A DNA stretch of 64,000 bases from Lacipirellula limnantheis. GTDB taxonomy: Bacteria > Planctomycetota > Planctomycetia > Pirellulales > Lacipirellulaceae. The DNA is taken from contig NZ_CP036339.1 in assembly GCF_007746075.1 (NCBI RefSeq), positions 1,698,856-1,762,855 of the forward strand, in the 5' to 3' direction. Below the pieces are notes generated by a model, which saw only the letters and a program-made list of their open reading frames with translations, was not told where the DNA came from and searched no databases. Positions 16,943 to 25,600 of this stretch are shown here, one piece after another; position 1 is the stretch's first letter, and every line of letters begins with the position of its first letter. The translations under genes were made by a program, and so were the position numbers.

Positions 16943-17896
16943 TCAGTCATGCTGCGGTGGTTTGTATTCGACGAACGCCGCTAGCGGTACCTCGTAGATC
17001 TTCCCCGCCGCTTCGGCGCCGATGATCAACGTTTCTTCATCGGCAAAGCAGACCGCTTCGACGTCGTCGTCGTTCTCAAACGACAGTCGCTTCACCGGCC
17101 CGCTCAGCGGATTTGCGGGATCGGAGACGTCGAACAGCCAAAGATCTTCGTAGGTGGCAATGACGATCTGCTTGCCATCGGGCGTCGCATCAGCCCCGGT
17201 CGCTTGGCCGTGGACGTCGAACGAGTCGATTAACTCGGCGGTCTGAACTTCCTCCTTCGATTCAGGATCGAGCCGATAGAGCTTCGTGAGCGTATCGCTG
17301 CGATGCTTGGAGCAAAGAAAAATCGCGTCGCCAATCGTGAAGATTGCTTCGCAGTCGTAGTTGAAGTCGTTCGCTAGTGCGGGAAAAGCGTGTTGACCCG
17401 GGTAACGAAAGAAGAGTCGCTTGAAGAACGTCGTCCGCTCGGCCTGCGGCGCCGGTTCGGGGATGACATACAAGACGAGGTCGCGCCGATCGTTCCGATT
17501 GTTGCCGAAATCGCCGACGATGACGCGGCCGCGATCGTCGACCGTGACATCCTCCCAGTCGACGTTGATGGCCCCGGCGATTTGCACCCCGGGGTTTTCG
17601 GGTTCGCGCTCGCTTGGTACGACCTCGCCGCTGCGGCGGACCGGGTAGATCCGCGGCTCGTCGCCCGAGTCATTGTGCATCCAAAAGAGGTCGGGCCAGT
17701 TCCTGCTTTTGACGATCCCGGAATGTTCCTTCGCCGGCCCGACGCCGAGCGGCGTTCCCTTGCCGAGGTCGAACGTCGCGGGCCGATCTAAATCCGCCGC
17801 GGCGGCGCCGTTGCACCTTGAACTCCCAAACGGCGCCATTGTCGCCATCGGCAATGCGAGCACCAGGACCACGATGCGAACGTTGGTCTGGAACAT
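16943..17896 (-). CDS. Secreted beta-propeller-like protein
   Basis: A 317-residue exported protein from an ATG at 17896 (MFQTNVRIVVLVLALPMATM, signal peptide); an upstream in-frame extension of 46 codons is not convincing. The mature part has repeated propeller-like phrases: PDLFWMHNDSGDEPRIYPV, DWEDVTVDDRGRVIVGDFGN, DCEAIFTIGDAIFLCSKH, GADATPDGKQIVIATY and DDDVEAVCFADEETLIIGAE. The WEDVTVD...GDFGNN pattern suggests a calcium-binding propeller in the periplasm. It ends 6 bp from the convergent ExeA-like gene. Substrate unknown. Confidence 0.7.
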   Translation of the reverse strand: MFQTNVRIVVLVLALPMATMAPFGSSRCNGAAAADLDRPATFDLGKGTPLGVGPAKEHSGIVKSRNWPDLFWMHNDSGDEPRIYPVRRSGEVVPSEREPENPGVQIAGAINVDWEDVTVDDRGRVIVGDFGNNRNDRRDLVLYVIPEPAPQAERTTFFKRLFFRYPGQHAFPALANDFNYDCEAIFTIGDAIFLCSKHRSDTLTKLYRLDPESKEEVQTAELIDSFDVHGQATGADATPDGKQIVIATYEDLWLFDVSDPANPLSGPVKRLSFENDDDVEAVCFADEETLIIGAEAAGKIYEVPLAAFVEYKPPQHD

Positions 17897-18105
17897 GCCT
17901 CGTCTCCAAAAGGGTGTTTTGCGCGTCCTCCTCGCAGCATCGCGCGGCGGCACGCGTAGGATGGCCATTGGCGCCGGACGGAACCACCCTCCTTTGCGTA
18001 ACAGGAAAGAGACAAAGGCGTCGCCGTCCTTCACGCATCCTTAGTGCCCCTGGACCCTCAGGCCCGAGGTTGCCGGCGTTTACGCAACCGAATAGGCTAA
18101 AGGAA

Positions 18106-18148
<43 letters not shown>

Positions 18149-18322
18149 GAGAGAAAACGCCCCAGAATTTCGCGTTTTCTCGGCTTTTCTAGGCTCTGCC
18201 GCGAACGGCCCGAAAATCGAAAACCGGCCGAAACCGGTGAAAGCCGTTGGCAACTGGTGTCAGTGACACCCGCTGCTAAACTCGTAAGTCTGACACCTGC
18301 CCCAAGTGATTAGGAATGCTCT
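18149..18322. other. Left end of element A with arm-type repeats
   Basis: No gene is seen here. A hairpin GAGAAAACGC/GCGTTTTCTC sits at 18151-18180. GGTGTCAGTGACACC (18256-18270) is a perfect dyad of the heptamer GGTGTCA, and another inverted copy, TGACACC, is at 18291-18297. The same heptamer occurs five times at the right end, so these are candidate arm-type integrase-binding sites. Confidence 0.55.
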
Positions 18323-18892
18323 ATGGCGTCGTTTCAGGTTGAAAGTAGATGTCCCGCATGCGGAATATTGTTTTCAATCCCTTTGACGCTGGCCGGGAAA
18401 ATAGTTAGCTGTCCCGGATGTAAGAACGAGTTCCAATCTCCCCCTCCCCCGCCGCCTGGAACAGGCCCTCCGCCACCCCCTCGCCAGTCAGAGCCAGACT
18501 GGAGCGACTACAGTCCACCACAATTTGATTCGTCGCAGTTCGACGACATGGTGCGTAAGGGAAAAGAACACGCGACCGCCGCGGCAAAATTCGTTTTCGA
18601 GCCGTCGAAGAAAACGCAGGCGGCAGATAACTGGGGAACTGCCGGCACAGTCGCGGGTGCGATGTCGATGGGGCTGCTGACCGTGGGGCTCTGCTTCACC
18701 CCGATGTCATGTTTAGCGGTACCCGTTTCGCTCGGGGGCTTCGTGGCTGCACTATTTTCAACGAATGCGAAGTTGAGAAAAATCGGGATCATTGCAAATG
18801 GGATCGTGCTGGTTTTGTCACTCTTAATCGTCCTCTGGATGGGGTTAAGGCTCGCCAATATCGGCAACGACTTAGATCGTCACCGCTTTTAG
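18323..18892 (+). CDS. Zinc-ribbon membrane protein
   Basis: A 189-residue protein: an N-terminal zinc ribbon (CPACG at about 13-17, CPGCK at 34-38), a proline-rich linker, a short acidic/polar segment, and two or three C-terminal transmembrane helices (about residues 108-185). It is the first cargo gene inside the left end of element A, reading inward. A TAGGAA box lies 6 bp before the ATG and there is no Shine-Dalgarno sequence, as with other small genes here. Function unknown. Confidence 0.6.
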   Translation: MASFQVESRCPACGILFSIPLTLAGKIVSCPGCKNEFQSPPPPPPGTGPPPPPRQSEPDWSDYSPPQFDSSQFDDMVRKGKEHATAAAKFVFEPSKKTQAADNWGTAGTVAGAMSMGLLTVGLCFTPMSCLAVPVSLGGFVAALFSTNAKLRKIGIIANGIVLVLSLLIVLWMGLRLANIGNDLDRHRF

Positions 18893-18965
18893 CAGGTGCA
18901 GGGCAAGATTGATGCACCGACGGCGAATCAGCCAACGGTTAAGCTCTCTTAACTGAAAGGCGACA

Positions 18966-19514
18966 ATGACTCAGACCACGATTGGTGCGTTGTTCGTAAT
19001 GCTCGGGACGCTACTTGTCGGCGGCGGCGGCTTGCTGGCGACGTACGGCTGGCAAAAAGTATCATCCGGGCGACAGTGGCAGAACTCTATCCGGAGCGTA
19101 ATTCGAGAGCTGAATCTCAACGAAAAAATTATTGAAGCCGGTGATGACACGATTAAAGAGAGGATAGCTGGAACGATCGATGCTAGGTTTCCAGCCGAGA
19201 GCTTCCATGATGTCCAACTGACGGGAGCACTTACGTCCGGAATCTGGAATCCCGACGATGAAGCGGATAAGGCTGTCGCCGATGCGATCGACCGTTATCG
19301 CCAAGACGTAGCACATGTGAATGCGGGGCTCAGGATCGTTGGCCGTACCACCCGGACGGTTTACCTTAAGCCAGACCTCGTGGTTGACAGCGAGTGGCTC
19401 GCAAAGAAACCCGGCAACCACATCAACGCCCGCAGCGAACAGTTCGCACAACTGGTTGAGAGCCACAAGGCCGCGAAGGCCGCATTGAAGAGCAAGTATC
19501 CTTGGGCATTCTAG
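18966..19514 (+). CDS. Membrane-anchored protein of unknown function
   Basis: A 182-residue protein with one N-terminal transmembrane segment (IGALFVMLGTLLVGGGGLLA, residues about 6-25) and a soluble remainder with the charged helix SGRQWQNSIRSVIRELNLNE. Unlike its neighbours it has a recognisable AAAGG ribosome-binding site 6 bp upstream. It belongs to the plus-strand cargo block at the left end of element A. I do not recognise the family. Confidence 0.55.
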   Translation: MTQTTIGALFVMLGTLLVGGGGLLATYGWQKVSSGRQWQNSIRSVIRELNLNEKIIEAGDDTIKERIAGTIDARFPAESFHDVQLTGALTSGIWNPDDEADKAVADAIDRYRQDVAHVNAGLRIVGRTTRTVYLKPDLVVDSEWLAKKPGNHINARSEQFAQLVESHKAAKAALKSKYPWAF

Positions 19515-19549
19515 CTGAGCCGCTCTACGTGCAGTCCCGGAATCGGGGA

Positions 19550-19555
19550 TAGAAT
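19550..19555 (+). promoter_or_regulatory. TAGAAT box of a leaderless-type promoter
   Basis: TAGAAT ends 6 bp before the ATG at 19562, so transcription would begin at or near the start codon. No Shine-Dalgarno sequence is present. Confidence 0.5.
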
Positions 19556-19561
19556 GGGGCG

Positions 19562-20023
19562 ATGCTCACCTACCTCCGCTACGCCTTGGCGACCGTTTGC
19601 TTCGCGGCGAGCGTCGGCTGTTTGGCGTTGTGGTGGCGTAGTACGACGACGTGGGACATGCTAGTTGCACCCACCGCTTTCACCCTTGGTCGCCCTGCGC
19701 GAGCAGTCCTGTCGAGCGGGCGAATCGACATACGCGTTGTGTCGAACGCAATTGCTGCGAAACAAAGCCAAAGTCGCTCTACCTGGCGACACGTGCAAAC
19801 GAAAGACGTTAAAACCATTCAGGATTGGAATAAATCTTTTAGATACACAGGCTCGTTTGGGAGAGTTGGAGATAGAATCTATTTCCCCCTCTGGTATCCC
19901 GCCCTCATCTTCGCCCTCGCTGGCGTAGGCTCCCTAAGACTCGGCCGACGCTTCACGATCCGCTCGGCGATCATCGCTACGACGGTCGTGGCTGGGCTGC
20001 TGGGGATGGCGGTGACTCTGTAG
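19562..20023 (+). CDS. Small membrane protein, LRYALAT/RFTIRSA family, element A copy
   Basis: A 153-residue member of a paralogous family with two more intact copies in element B (39414 and 41181). Conserved parts are the N-terminal helix (LRYALATVCFAASVGCLALW), a variable extracytoplasmic middle, PLWYPALIFALAGVGSLRL, and a C-terminal helix RFTIRSAIIATTVVAGLLGM. The ends are nearly identical between copies while residues about 25-95 are unrelated, suggesting diversification or recombination of the exposed part. Function unknown. Confidence 0.65.
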   Translation: MLTYLRYALATVCFAASVGCLALWWRSTTTWDMLVAPTAFTLGRPARAVLSSGRIDIRVVSNAIAAKQSQSRSTWRHVQTKDVKTIQDWNKSFRYTGSFGRVGDRIYFPLWYPALIFALAGVGSLRLGRRFTIRSAIIATTVVAGLLGMAVTL

Positions 20024-20053
20024 AACTGGCCTCGGCGGCGTTACAATTGGGGT

Positions 20054-20173
20054 ATGGAAATCACCACGTTCGCCATGCAGTTCTGGGACAGGGTAATCTT
20101 CCTGGCATTCTGGTCCGTCCCTGTCTTGATCGTGATAGGTTGTATCGCACTCTTAGCCCGTCGTAGGGACTGA
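20054..20173 (+). CDS. 39-residue single-span membrane protein
   Basis: A short frame, MEITTFAMQFWDRVIFLAFW continuing SVPVLIVIGCIALLARRRD, encoding one transmembrane helix with a basic C-terminus. TACAAT lies 6 bp before the ATG, matching the TANANT arrangement of neighbouring small genes. Its TGA stop is the first three bases of the 25-bp repeat at 20171-20195, as for the genes ending at 41860 and 42391. Short, but the shared promoter and end make it credible. Confidence 0.45.
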   Translation: MEITTFAMQFWDRVIFLAFWSVPVLIVIGCIALLARRRD

Positions 20174-20195
20174 CCCCGGCCGGGAGGCTGGGGGC
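20171..20195 (+). repeat. 25-bp stop-codon repeat, copy 1
   Basis: Begins TGACCCCGGCCGGGAGG and ends CTGGGGGC; identical at 41858-41882 and 42389-42413. The leading TGA is the stop codon of the upstream small gene each time. The core CCCGGCCGGG is palindromic. Confidence 0.85.
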
Positions 20196-20256
20196 GATTG
20201 AGTTTAGGTGCGAAGCCGCTCTAGCTCCAATTTCACCGTTGTCATAGCTTGGCGGC

Positions 20257-20745
20257 ATGGCAACTACATACTCAGCACAAGCGACCATCACCGCCGGCAT
20301 CCAAGGGCTGTACGATCGAAACGACGAGATCAACACGACTCGTACGCAGGTCGATAACGTCCTGAAGTTCCAATTCCTCGACACCGGGCCAAACCTGATC
20401 GACTTGATTTTCGCCCGGAATCGGGCAGTCGCTGGGACTGTTTCGCTCGGCGGCACGTCCGCTTTTGTCGATGAGTACGGCGTCAGTCGCGGATTCTCGA
20501 AGATTCAGGGCCTTATCATCGCCAATAAGGCGACTGGCGTCGGCGATTCGGTCACGGTCGATTCAACGAACTTCAGCGGCGTTCAAGACGGCACCGTGAT
20601 TCCGCCCGGCGGGTGTCTGCTGGTCACGGCTCCCGGCAGCGGCTGGACGATCATCAACACGTCAAACATTGCCATAAGCGGCAGCGGCACCATTAACGTC
20701 GACATTTTCGCCGTCGGGTATTCCAACATCGAAGGCGGTTCCTGA
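20257..20745 (+). CDS. Probable virion structural protein
   Basis: A 162-residue beta-rich protein starting MATTYSAQATITAGIQGLYD. It has the layout of a phage structural family: a loop naming the parent gene (FVDEYGVSRGFSKIQGLIIA), a repeated G-x-G/beta pattern, VIPPGGCLLVTAP, and a terminal INVDIFAVGYS. I recognise the D.FG..L.F..IK.L.I.N...V.PGG.LLL.AP...Y.I..IG pattern from tailed-phage proteins of unassigned position (decoration or fibre-like). It is on the plus strand and its last 84 bp overlap the 3' end of the Mu gpF-like gene. Confidence 0.6.
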   Translation: MATTYSAQATITAGIQGLYDRNDEINTTRTQVDNVLKFQFLDTGPNLIDLIFARNRAVAGTVSLGGTSAFVDEYGVSRGFSKIQGLIIANKATGVGDSVTVDSTNFSGVQDGTVIPPGGCLLVTAPGSGWTIINTSNIAISGSGTINVDIFAVGYSNIEGGS

Positions 20746-21555
20746 GAACACCGACAGCACCACGCAGCGGCAGTTCACCCGTTCTTTGGCTGGCAGCGAC
20801 CAGTGACCCGGATGGGGAGCCGGCGAGCTTCCGACGATGAACATCTCGCGGGCAGGAACAACCTTGCCGCTAAGGGCCGCGTGAGAGTCGCGGCAATCTG
20901 AATCGCCGATGGCGTTCCACTCTTTGCCGGTGACGATGCCTTCCTCAATTAGCGAATCCATGTAGGCGAAGTGGCCGGCGTTCATCGCTCCGGTGGTCTC
21001 AGTCCGGGCAATCTTTTGGGCTCGCTTGTTGGCCGGCATGCCGCCCAAGTGCTCCCGAATTCTCATGCCCAGCTGATAGTTGTCGGCTTTGTCGATAATC
21101 GCCTGTTCGATGATGCTCGTGAGATTCGCTTCAGTCTCGCTCTGGATTTTCTTCCAGTAGTCTTGGCCCTCAAGTTCGTCCAGGGCTCGCCTGAGGCCCG
21201 CCAGCGTCTCCGGTGGTAGGTCCACGTCTGCGAAGTCATCTCCGTACGCCTTGCCCTCCAGGCGACGCTGTACGGCCTGTGCTTCGGCCTTGGCACCGAC
21301 GATCAACAAGCCGGCGAGATTCCGCCTGACGATCGGCCGGAGCTTCTCATGTTCGGCGTTGGCGTCGAAGATCAGCGGCATCTGACTGGGGAAGGGCAGA
21401 GCACCGGGGAAGTTTTCGCGGATGGTCTCGGCGGTACGATCGGCCTGCTCGGCGAAGTATCTTTGCAGGGCTCTGCCGAACGACCGCTCGGCCGCACCGT
21501 GTTGCTTCAGCCAGCTTGCAATTAGACTTGTTGCATGGATCATTCGATTGACCAA
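20662..21555 (-). CDS. Phage head morphogenesis protein, Mu gpF-like
   Basis: A 297-residue minor head protein. The C-terminal half has the Mu gpF/SPP1 gp7 signature: KIARTETTGAMNAGHFAYMD, then GKEWNAIGDSDCRDSHAALS, a HPGHW and the final ERVNCRCVV with its paired cysteines. Such proteins sit at the portal inside the capsid and are needed for head assembly and DNA handling. It lies next to the portal gene as expected, separated only by a plus-strand small membrane gene that overlaps both. Its last 28 residues are unusual and encoded opposite the virion-like gene at 20257. Confidence 0.85.
   Translation of the reverse strand: MVNRMIHATSLIASWLKQHGAAERSFGRALQRYFAEQADRTAETIRENFPGALPFPSQMPLIFDANAEHEKLRPIVRRNLAGLLIVGAKAEAQAVQRRLEGKAYGDDFADVDLPPETLAGLRRALDELEGQDYWKKIQSETEANLTSIIEQAIIDKADNYQLGMRIREHLGGMPANKRAQKIARTETTGAMNAGHFAYMDSLIEEGIVTGKEWNAIGDSDCRDSHAALSGKVVPAREMFIVGSSPAPHPGHWSLPAKERVNCRCVVLSVFSGTAFDVGIPDGENVDVNGAAAAYGNV
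21523..21528 (+). promoter_or_regulatory. TAGACT box of a leaderless-type promoter
   Basis: TAGACT ends 6 bp before the ATG at 21535. It lies inside the antisense strand of the head protein gene. Confidence 0.4.
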
Positions 21556-21867
21556 GGCGACGATCAGAAGGTTTCCAAGCCACTTGGAAGAAAGACGGTA
21601 TCAATCCCCTACGCCGCTGCTGCGATCTTTGGATTCCTGCTTTTCGCAGCACTCCGCGTCGCAGGGGTTTACTTAGGAGGCAGGCCAGAGGCGTTCGGCT
21701 TTAGCGACCGGCCATTGATAATCGGCGGTAAAGGCGGGATGACCACCTGGAGTTACTACTACGGGCTTTCGTTCCTCACGTTCGCAGTGCCTCTGTACTG
21801 GATCGTCTTTTTTGCAATCGCCATAGCTCGCGAACGTCGCATGCAAGCAGCTAACCGGACTGCATAG
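21535..21867 (+). CDS. Small membrane protein antiparallel between head and portal genes
   Basis: A 110-residue protein with two transmembrane segments (about residues 25-47 and 77-100) and a basic C-terminus (IARERRMQAANRTA). It is transcribed against the structural operon and overlaps the 5' end of the head-protein gene (21 bp) and the 3' end of the portal gene (17 bp). The promoter-like TAGACT lies 6 bp upstream. Position and type resemble a phage moron gene such as a superinfection-exclusion protein, but no family is recognised. Confidence 0.55.
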   Translation: MDHSIDQGDDQKVSKPLGRKTVSIPYAAAAIFGFLLFAALRVAGVYLGGRPEAFGFSDRPLIIGGKGGMTTWSYYYGLSFLTFAVPLYWIVFFAIAIARERRMQAANRTA

Positions 21868-23173
21868 GGTTGCCCAGAGCGTCTCGAACTACGTCGCCGC
21901 CCGCCATGGCATCGATATTAAGCACCGCCTGTCTGAATTCGTTGGGCGACACCACGCCAGCAGCAAGGGCCGCCTTCCACTCATTCAGCCGCATCTCGGA
22001 ATCGTTAGGCTTCACCGGCTCGACCCAAGCAACCAGCTTTTGCGTCGGCGTGCTGAATCTCTGGCAGGCGAACCGCGTGAGGGTCTGCGAAATCTGTTCG
22101 ATCAGCGGATTGCAAGTGCTCTCGGCGAAGTGCATCGACGCGACGAAGCTACTTGCCCGGTTCGCACCTTCAAGCTGCCCGGCGACTACCGGATTGACGC
22201 CATAGGCTTGCAAGATGCGGTTCTTCGTCTGAAGGCCGCTGTCGAGATAGTCCATCTCTTCAGGCAAGTTGGAAATCTTGTCGACCGATTCAATCAGGCC
22301 GTCCAGGATCAGCGGTTCCCCGGCCTTGCTGCCGCCGGTGTACAGTCGCTTGACCGCACTAACCAATTCGATGCGTTGCTCCGCCGTGAGGATCGGCTTA
22401 TCACCCGGCTGGCCCGGAGCCATGCCCGGTAGTGTGCCGATCTTGAACGCCAGCGACGGGAAGACGCCATTCTGAAACGCGGCGAACTGAGACTTCTGAA
22501 TCTCTTCATCGGTCGCCACGGCCATGGCCTGGCTTTGCAGCGGCGAAACGCCCAAGCCTAGCGGGTTCGAAGGATCAGGCAGAATGAACGGGATGATATC
22601 GGTTGCCGGCACGTCGAACGCTTGGCCAAGTCCCGGCGGTCGCAGCTTCCATCCGGACCGCATGCGATCAGCCGGTTCGATCCAATGAGACGGGATCGGC
22701 CAGATTTGCAGCTCGCCGTTCTCTTCCACCAGCCACCAGCACGAACGTCCCGTGAGCAGCATGCTGGCGACGCTGCTATAGATCAAGCTCCACTGCGTCT
22801 GCAACGGATTCGGAGCGGCGACGGCGGTCAGGAACGGATGCGACGCCAGCGGCTCAATAAGCTCATCGATGCTCTTGAACGACTGAGGCAGGGTGAGCTT
22901 GCGGCCCGGCTTGCGAGCCGTTCCGACGCGGCCGACGCAGACGCTTTGCCCGGCGATGCGACTGGCGATGGCACGAACGGCGACGTAGGCCCAGCCGCTG
23001 TAGTGCTGGTATTGTTCGCTGGCTTTGCTTAGCGATGAAGAGAAGGCCCCGATGCTCGGCATGCCCCCAACCAGAGAACGCGGGACGCTGCTGCCTACGG
23101 CCTTACTGGCGGCCATGAAGCTGCGATCAGCATCGGCAAAGGCCTGACTAAGTACGTCCATTCGTGCCCTCAC
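21851..23173 (-). CDS. Phage portal protein
   Basis: A 440-residue HK97-type portal. Recognisable parts are YSGWAYVAVRAIASRIAGQS near residue 60, NPLQTQWSLIYSSVASMLLTG, ILPDPSNPLGLGVSPLQSQA, and near the C-terminus a segment on naming nonspecific progeny, LQAYGVNPVVAGQLEGANRA followed by TCNPLIEQISQTLTRF. Portals form the dodecameric ring through which terminase packages DNA. It lies downstream of the capsid genes, whereas in most HK97-type phages it directly follows terL. It overlaps the preceding coiled-coil gene by 26 bp. Confidence 0.88.
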   Translation of the reverse strand: MRARMDVLSQAFADADRSFMAASKAVGSSVPRSLVGGMPSIGAFSSSLSKASEQYQHYSGWAYVAVRAIASRIAGQSVCVGRVGTARKPGRKLTLPQSFKSIDELIEPLASHPFLTAVAAPNPLQTQWSLIYSSVASMLLTGRSCWWLVEENGELQIWPIPSHWIEPADRMRSGWKLRPPGLGQAFDVPATDIIPFILPDPSNPLGLGVSPLQSQAMAVATDEEIQKSQFAAFQNGVFPSLAFKIGTLPGMAPGQPGDKPILTAEQRIELVSAVKRLYTGGSKAGEPLILDGLIESVDKISNLPEEMDYLDSGLQTKNRILQAYGVNPVVAGQLEGANRASSFVASMHFAESTCNPLIEQISQTLTRFACQRFSTPTQKLVAWVEPVKPNDSEMRLNEWKAALAAGVVSPNEFRQAVLNIDAMAGGDVVRDALGNPMQSG

Positions 23174-23372
23174 ACTCGGCCCGCTGGCGGGCGTACGCGG
23201 CTAGCTCGGCTTTGACCCGTTCGCGGTCGCGGGCAATCACCCCGGCCATCGCCTGAAGCTCTGCCAGCTGAATGGCCATCGTCGCCTTCGCCGTAGCAAG
23301 CTCGGCGGTCAGCCCATCGACTTGCTCTTGCAGACGTTCGTTGGCGTACTTGGCAATCCAGCGGCGAAACAT
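23148..23372 (-). CDS. Short coiled-coil protein before portal
   Basis: A 74-residue almost entirely helical protein, MFRRWIAKYANERLQEQVDG followed by heptad-rich LTAELATAKATMAIQLAEL and further charged helix. It overlaps the portal start by 26 bp. A scaffold or head-accessory role is possible from size and position, with no family match. Confidence 0.5.
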   Translation of the reverse strand: MFRRWIAKYANERLQEQVDGLTAELATAKATMAIQLAELQAMAGVIARDRERVKAELAAYARQRAECEGTNGRT

Positions 23373-23504
23373 CGGGCAACCTTATGGTGCAAAAGTCGGG
23401 GGGCCTGCCCACCGTCGAGGGCTAACACCGGCGGGCAGGACACCCCCCCGACTGCCTAGCGAAAACCCGCCAGCCGGAATCCCTCCCGGCCGACGGTCGG
23501 AGCT

Positions 23505-24035
23505 TTACTTGCCCAGCTTGTTCACGGCTTCGATCAGCACCGCCAGCAGCTTGTTCTGCTGCTGGGTCTGTCGTTCGATCGCTGCCGACAGCTTGTCGAT
23601 CGGGTCGGCTTCCTCGCTGGAATGGAACCGCGTACGCGGCTTGCCTTCAACGCTCGTTGGCATCGTGCCGGCGAGTAGCTTGGCGTCGCCTGATTCGATC
23701 AGCCCAGCCATCCAGTAGGCGAACGTCGCCGCGTCCAGGACGAATGCTTCCCGCTCTTTGGTGAGCTTCATTCCCAGAGCTTCGATGCGTTCTCGGATGG
23801 CGGCATATCGTTCTTCGTGGAGCGGTTCGACGATGAAGCCTTCCCCGCTGGCGAAATCGAACTGGACGACTTGGCCCGGAATGGGCTCCGGCCAGCGGTT
23901 GAGCAGCTGCCCGGCGTTCGGGTCTCGTCGCAGATCGAAGCGGCCCCGTACGGTCCGCTGGAGCGGAGCAAAGTTGACGTTGCTGTTCGTCGGCGTGTCG
24001 AATTCCACGGCGACGGCTGATTCAGTCTTGGCCAC
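23505..24035 (-). CDS. Structural-module protein of unknown function
   Basis: A 176-residue soluble protein between the capsid and coiled-coil genes. It starts MAKTESAVAVEFDTPTNSNV, contains GQVVQFDFASGEGFIVEPLH, and ends in a Gln-rich helix (IERQTQQQNKLLAVLIEAVN). It is transcribed with the capsid gene, 46 bp after it. Head-completion, decoration or scaffold functions are all possible. No prohead-protease motif (such as the Ser/His triad of U35 or S49 families) is visible. Confidence 0.6.
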   Translation of the reverse strand: MAKTESAVAVEFDTPTNSNVNFAPLQRTVRGRFDLRRDPNAGQLLNRWPEPIPGQVVQFDFASGEGFIVEPLHEERYAAIRERIEALGMKLTKEREAFVLDAATFAYWMAGLIESGDAKLLAGTMPTSVEGKPRTRFHSSEEADPIDKLSAAIERQTQQQNKLLAVLIEAVNKLGK

Positions 24036-24081
24036 GGTTCGGCCCTCCTATGCAAGCGGCAGGAAACTACAGGACGGCCGA

Positions 24082-25455
24082 TTAGGCTTGGGCGTTGTCC
24101 GTGAAGGCGAACGCAGCACCATCGACCACCTTGCCCGCGTAGCGACCGCGAACGGTCAGCAAGGCAAGATTCTTGAGGGCGAGTTCGCGGCCTTCCATCG
24201 TCCAGCGGACTTCCTGAGCCATGCGACGCCAGAGGCGATACTTGGCCAGAGCACCAAAACCGCAGTAGGCGTTGCCCAGATCGTTGCTGATCAAAAACGG
24301 ATGCTCCAGCACCGAATAGCTGCCATGATCCATGCCGAACACCCGGCGAGCGTCAGAGGCCCCTACGGCAATGCCCCGAATCCGGCTGTAGGTCACGTCG
24401 TTGCCGAAGAACGCACAACGCATGCTCGCGTTGCGGTACTGCTTCGGCACCCCGAATAGCAACCGTTCCAAGTCAGAGACTTGCGGAGCAGCACCATTGC
24501 CGCCAGTGGGGTTGCCAATGTCGGTCAGACCGCTGGCGTTGAAGATGCCCTGCGGCTGGGTGAGGCCATCGCCCTTGATGATGACCTTATCGAGTTCGGC
24601 GAGCATTCGCTGGCCGATGTTTTCGACCAGGATGCGGCCCACGTCGGCGGCAGCGTCACTCAGGAAATCGCGGCCGACTTCCACGGCGACCGTCACCGGC
24701 CGCACAGTCGCGGCAATCTCGGCAACCAGACTCGACGTATCGAACGGCGATGTCGACGTGCCGTCCAGACCCCCACCCCAAAAAACCGTCGGGTTCCCGA
24801 TGCTGGCCGTCTCCACCGCAGCACCACGGGGCATGTCCCGCAGATCGATTCGCGGCAAGAATTCTGAATGGAGCAGCGGGAACGTAATCACCGCCGAATC
24901 AAAGAACGTCGGATTTAGTTCGACGCCGCCGGACGTGCTGTCCGAAATCAGAGCTTTGACGCGGCTGCCCGGAATGTCGTTCTCGTAAACCCCGCCGATC
25001 TTCCCGCAGAACGCTTGCTCGGCGAAGATTTCCTCCACCGCTTCGCGTTCGTGCTCCGCCATTTGGACAGGAAGACCCGACTTGGCGGCGGTGTACTTGA
25101 GCCAGCAACCGGCTTGGAACTTCTCCAACTCGCTGACGGTCTCGACTTGCTTGCCGTGTTCGTCGGTCACCGGCAGGCCCGTCTTGGCGTGCTTGCCGAC
25201 GCTCTTCACGTTGCTGTAGCGTTCGCTCGGCTTTTTGACCCGGATGGAGTCACCGCCGAACACCTTGGACGGGGTGATTCGCTTCGAAACGTCCGAATCT
25301 TTGCCGTACTGAAGCTCAGAGAACTTCTCTGGGGTGAGCTTGCCCGATTCCAGAGCAGCCATCGCGGCTTCGGCGAACGGGGCGTTGTGTTCCCAACTGG
25401 CCTTGGCGAGATTCAGTTCAACGAGATAGTCGCGAAGGGCTTGCTTGATAACCAT
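24082..25455 (-). CDS. Major capsid protein (HK97 fold)
   Basis: A 457-residue phage capsid protein from the ATG at 25455 (MVIKQALRDYLVELNLAKAS); a longer frame upstream lacks family character. Residues 1 to about 120 are polar and helical and probably form a delta/scaffold domain. The capsid core follows: FPLLHSEFLPRIDLRDMPRG, VTVAVEVGRDFLSDAAADVG, MLAELDKVIIKGDGLTQPQG (E-loop to P-domain junction), and a C-terminal RRMAQEVRWTMEGRELALKN. No protease gene is present, so delta-domain removal, if any, must occur otherwise. Confidence 0.85.
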   Translation of the reverse strand: MVIKQALRDYLVELNLAKASWEHNAPFAEAAMAALESGKLTPEKFSELQYGKDSDVSKRITPSKVFGGDSIRVKKPSERYSNVKSVGKHAKTGLPVTDEHGKQVETVSELEKFQAGCWLKYTAAKSGLPVQMAEHEREAVEEIFAEQAFCGKIGGVYENDIPGSRVKALISDSTSGGVELNPTFFDSAVITFPLLHSEFLPRIDLRDMPRGAAVETASIGNPTVFWGGGLDGTSTSPFDTSSLVAEIAATVRPVTVAVEVGRDFLSDAAADVGRILVENIGQRMLAELDKVIIKGDGLTQPQGIFNASGLTDIGNPTGGNGAAPQVSDLERLLFGVPKQYRNASMRCAFFGNDVTYSRIRGIAVGASDARRVFGMDHGSYSVLEHPFLISNDLGNAYCGFGALAKYRLWRRMAQEVRWTMEGRELALKNLALLTVRGRYAGKVVDGAAFAFTDNAQA

Positions 25456-25600
25456 CGTAGGGGCTCCGTGTCCCCGCCTTGCGGCCGGGGGTTGCCCTCG
25501 ATGATTCTGGATGTCTAAGTCCGCCGACTTATTGTGTACCGGTGAGCAAGGCCGAACGGATGAAAGATTGCGGCTCTCACCGCCCGGCCGTTGCTCGTTG

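Noticed and set aside
20171-20195. 25-bp repeat as an integron attC site
   Set aside because: It lacks the paired R and L boxes and the GTTRRRY core of attC, and no integron integrase is present.
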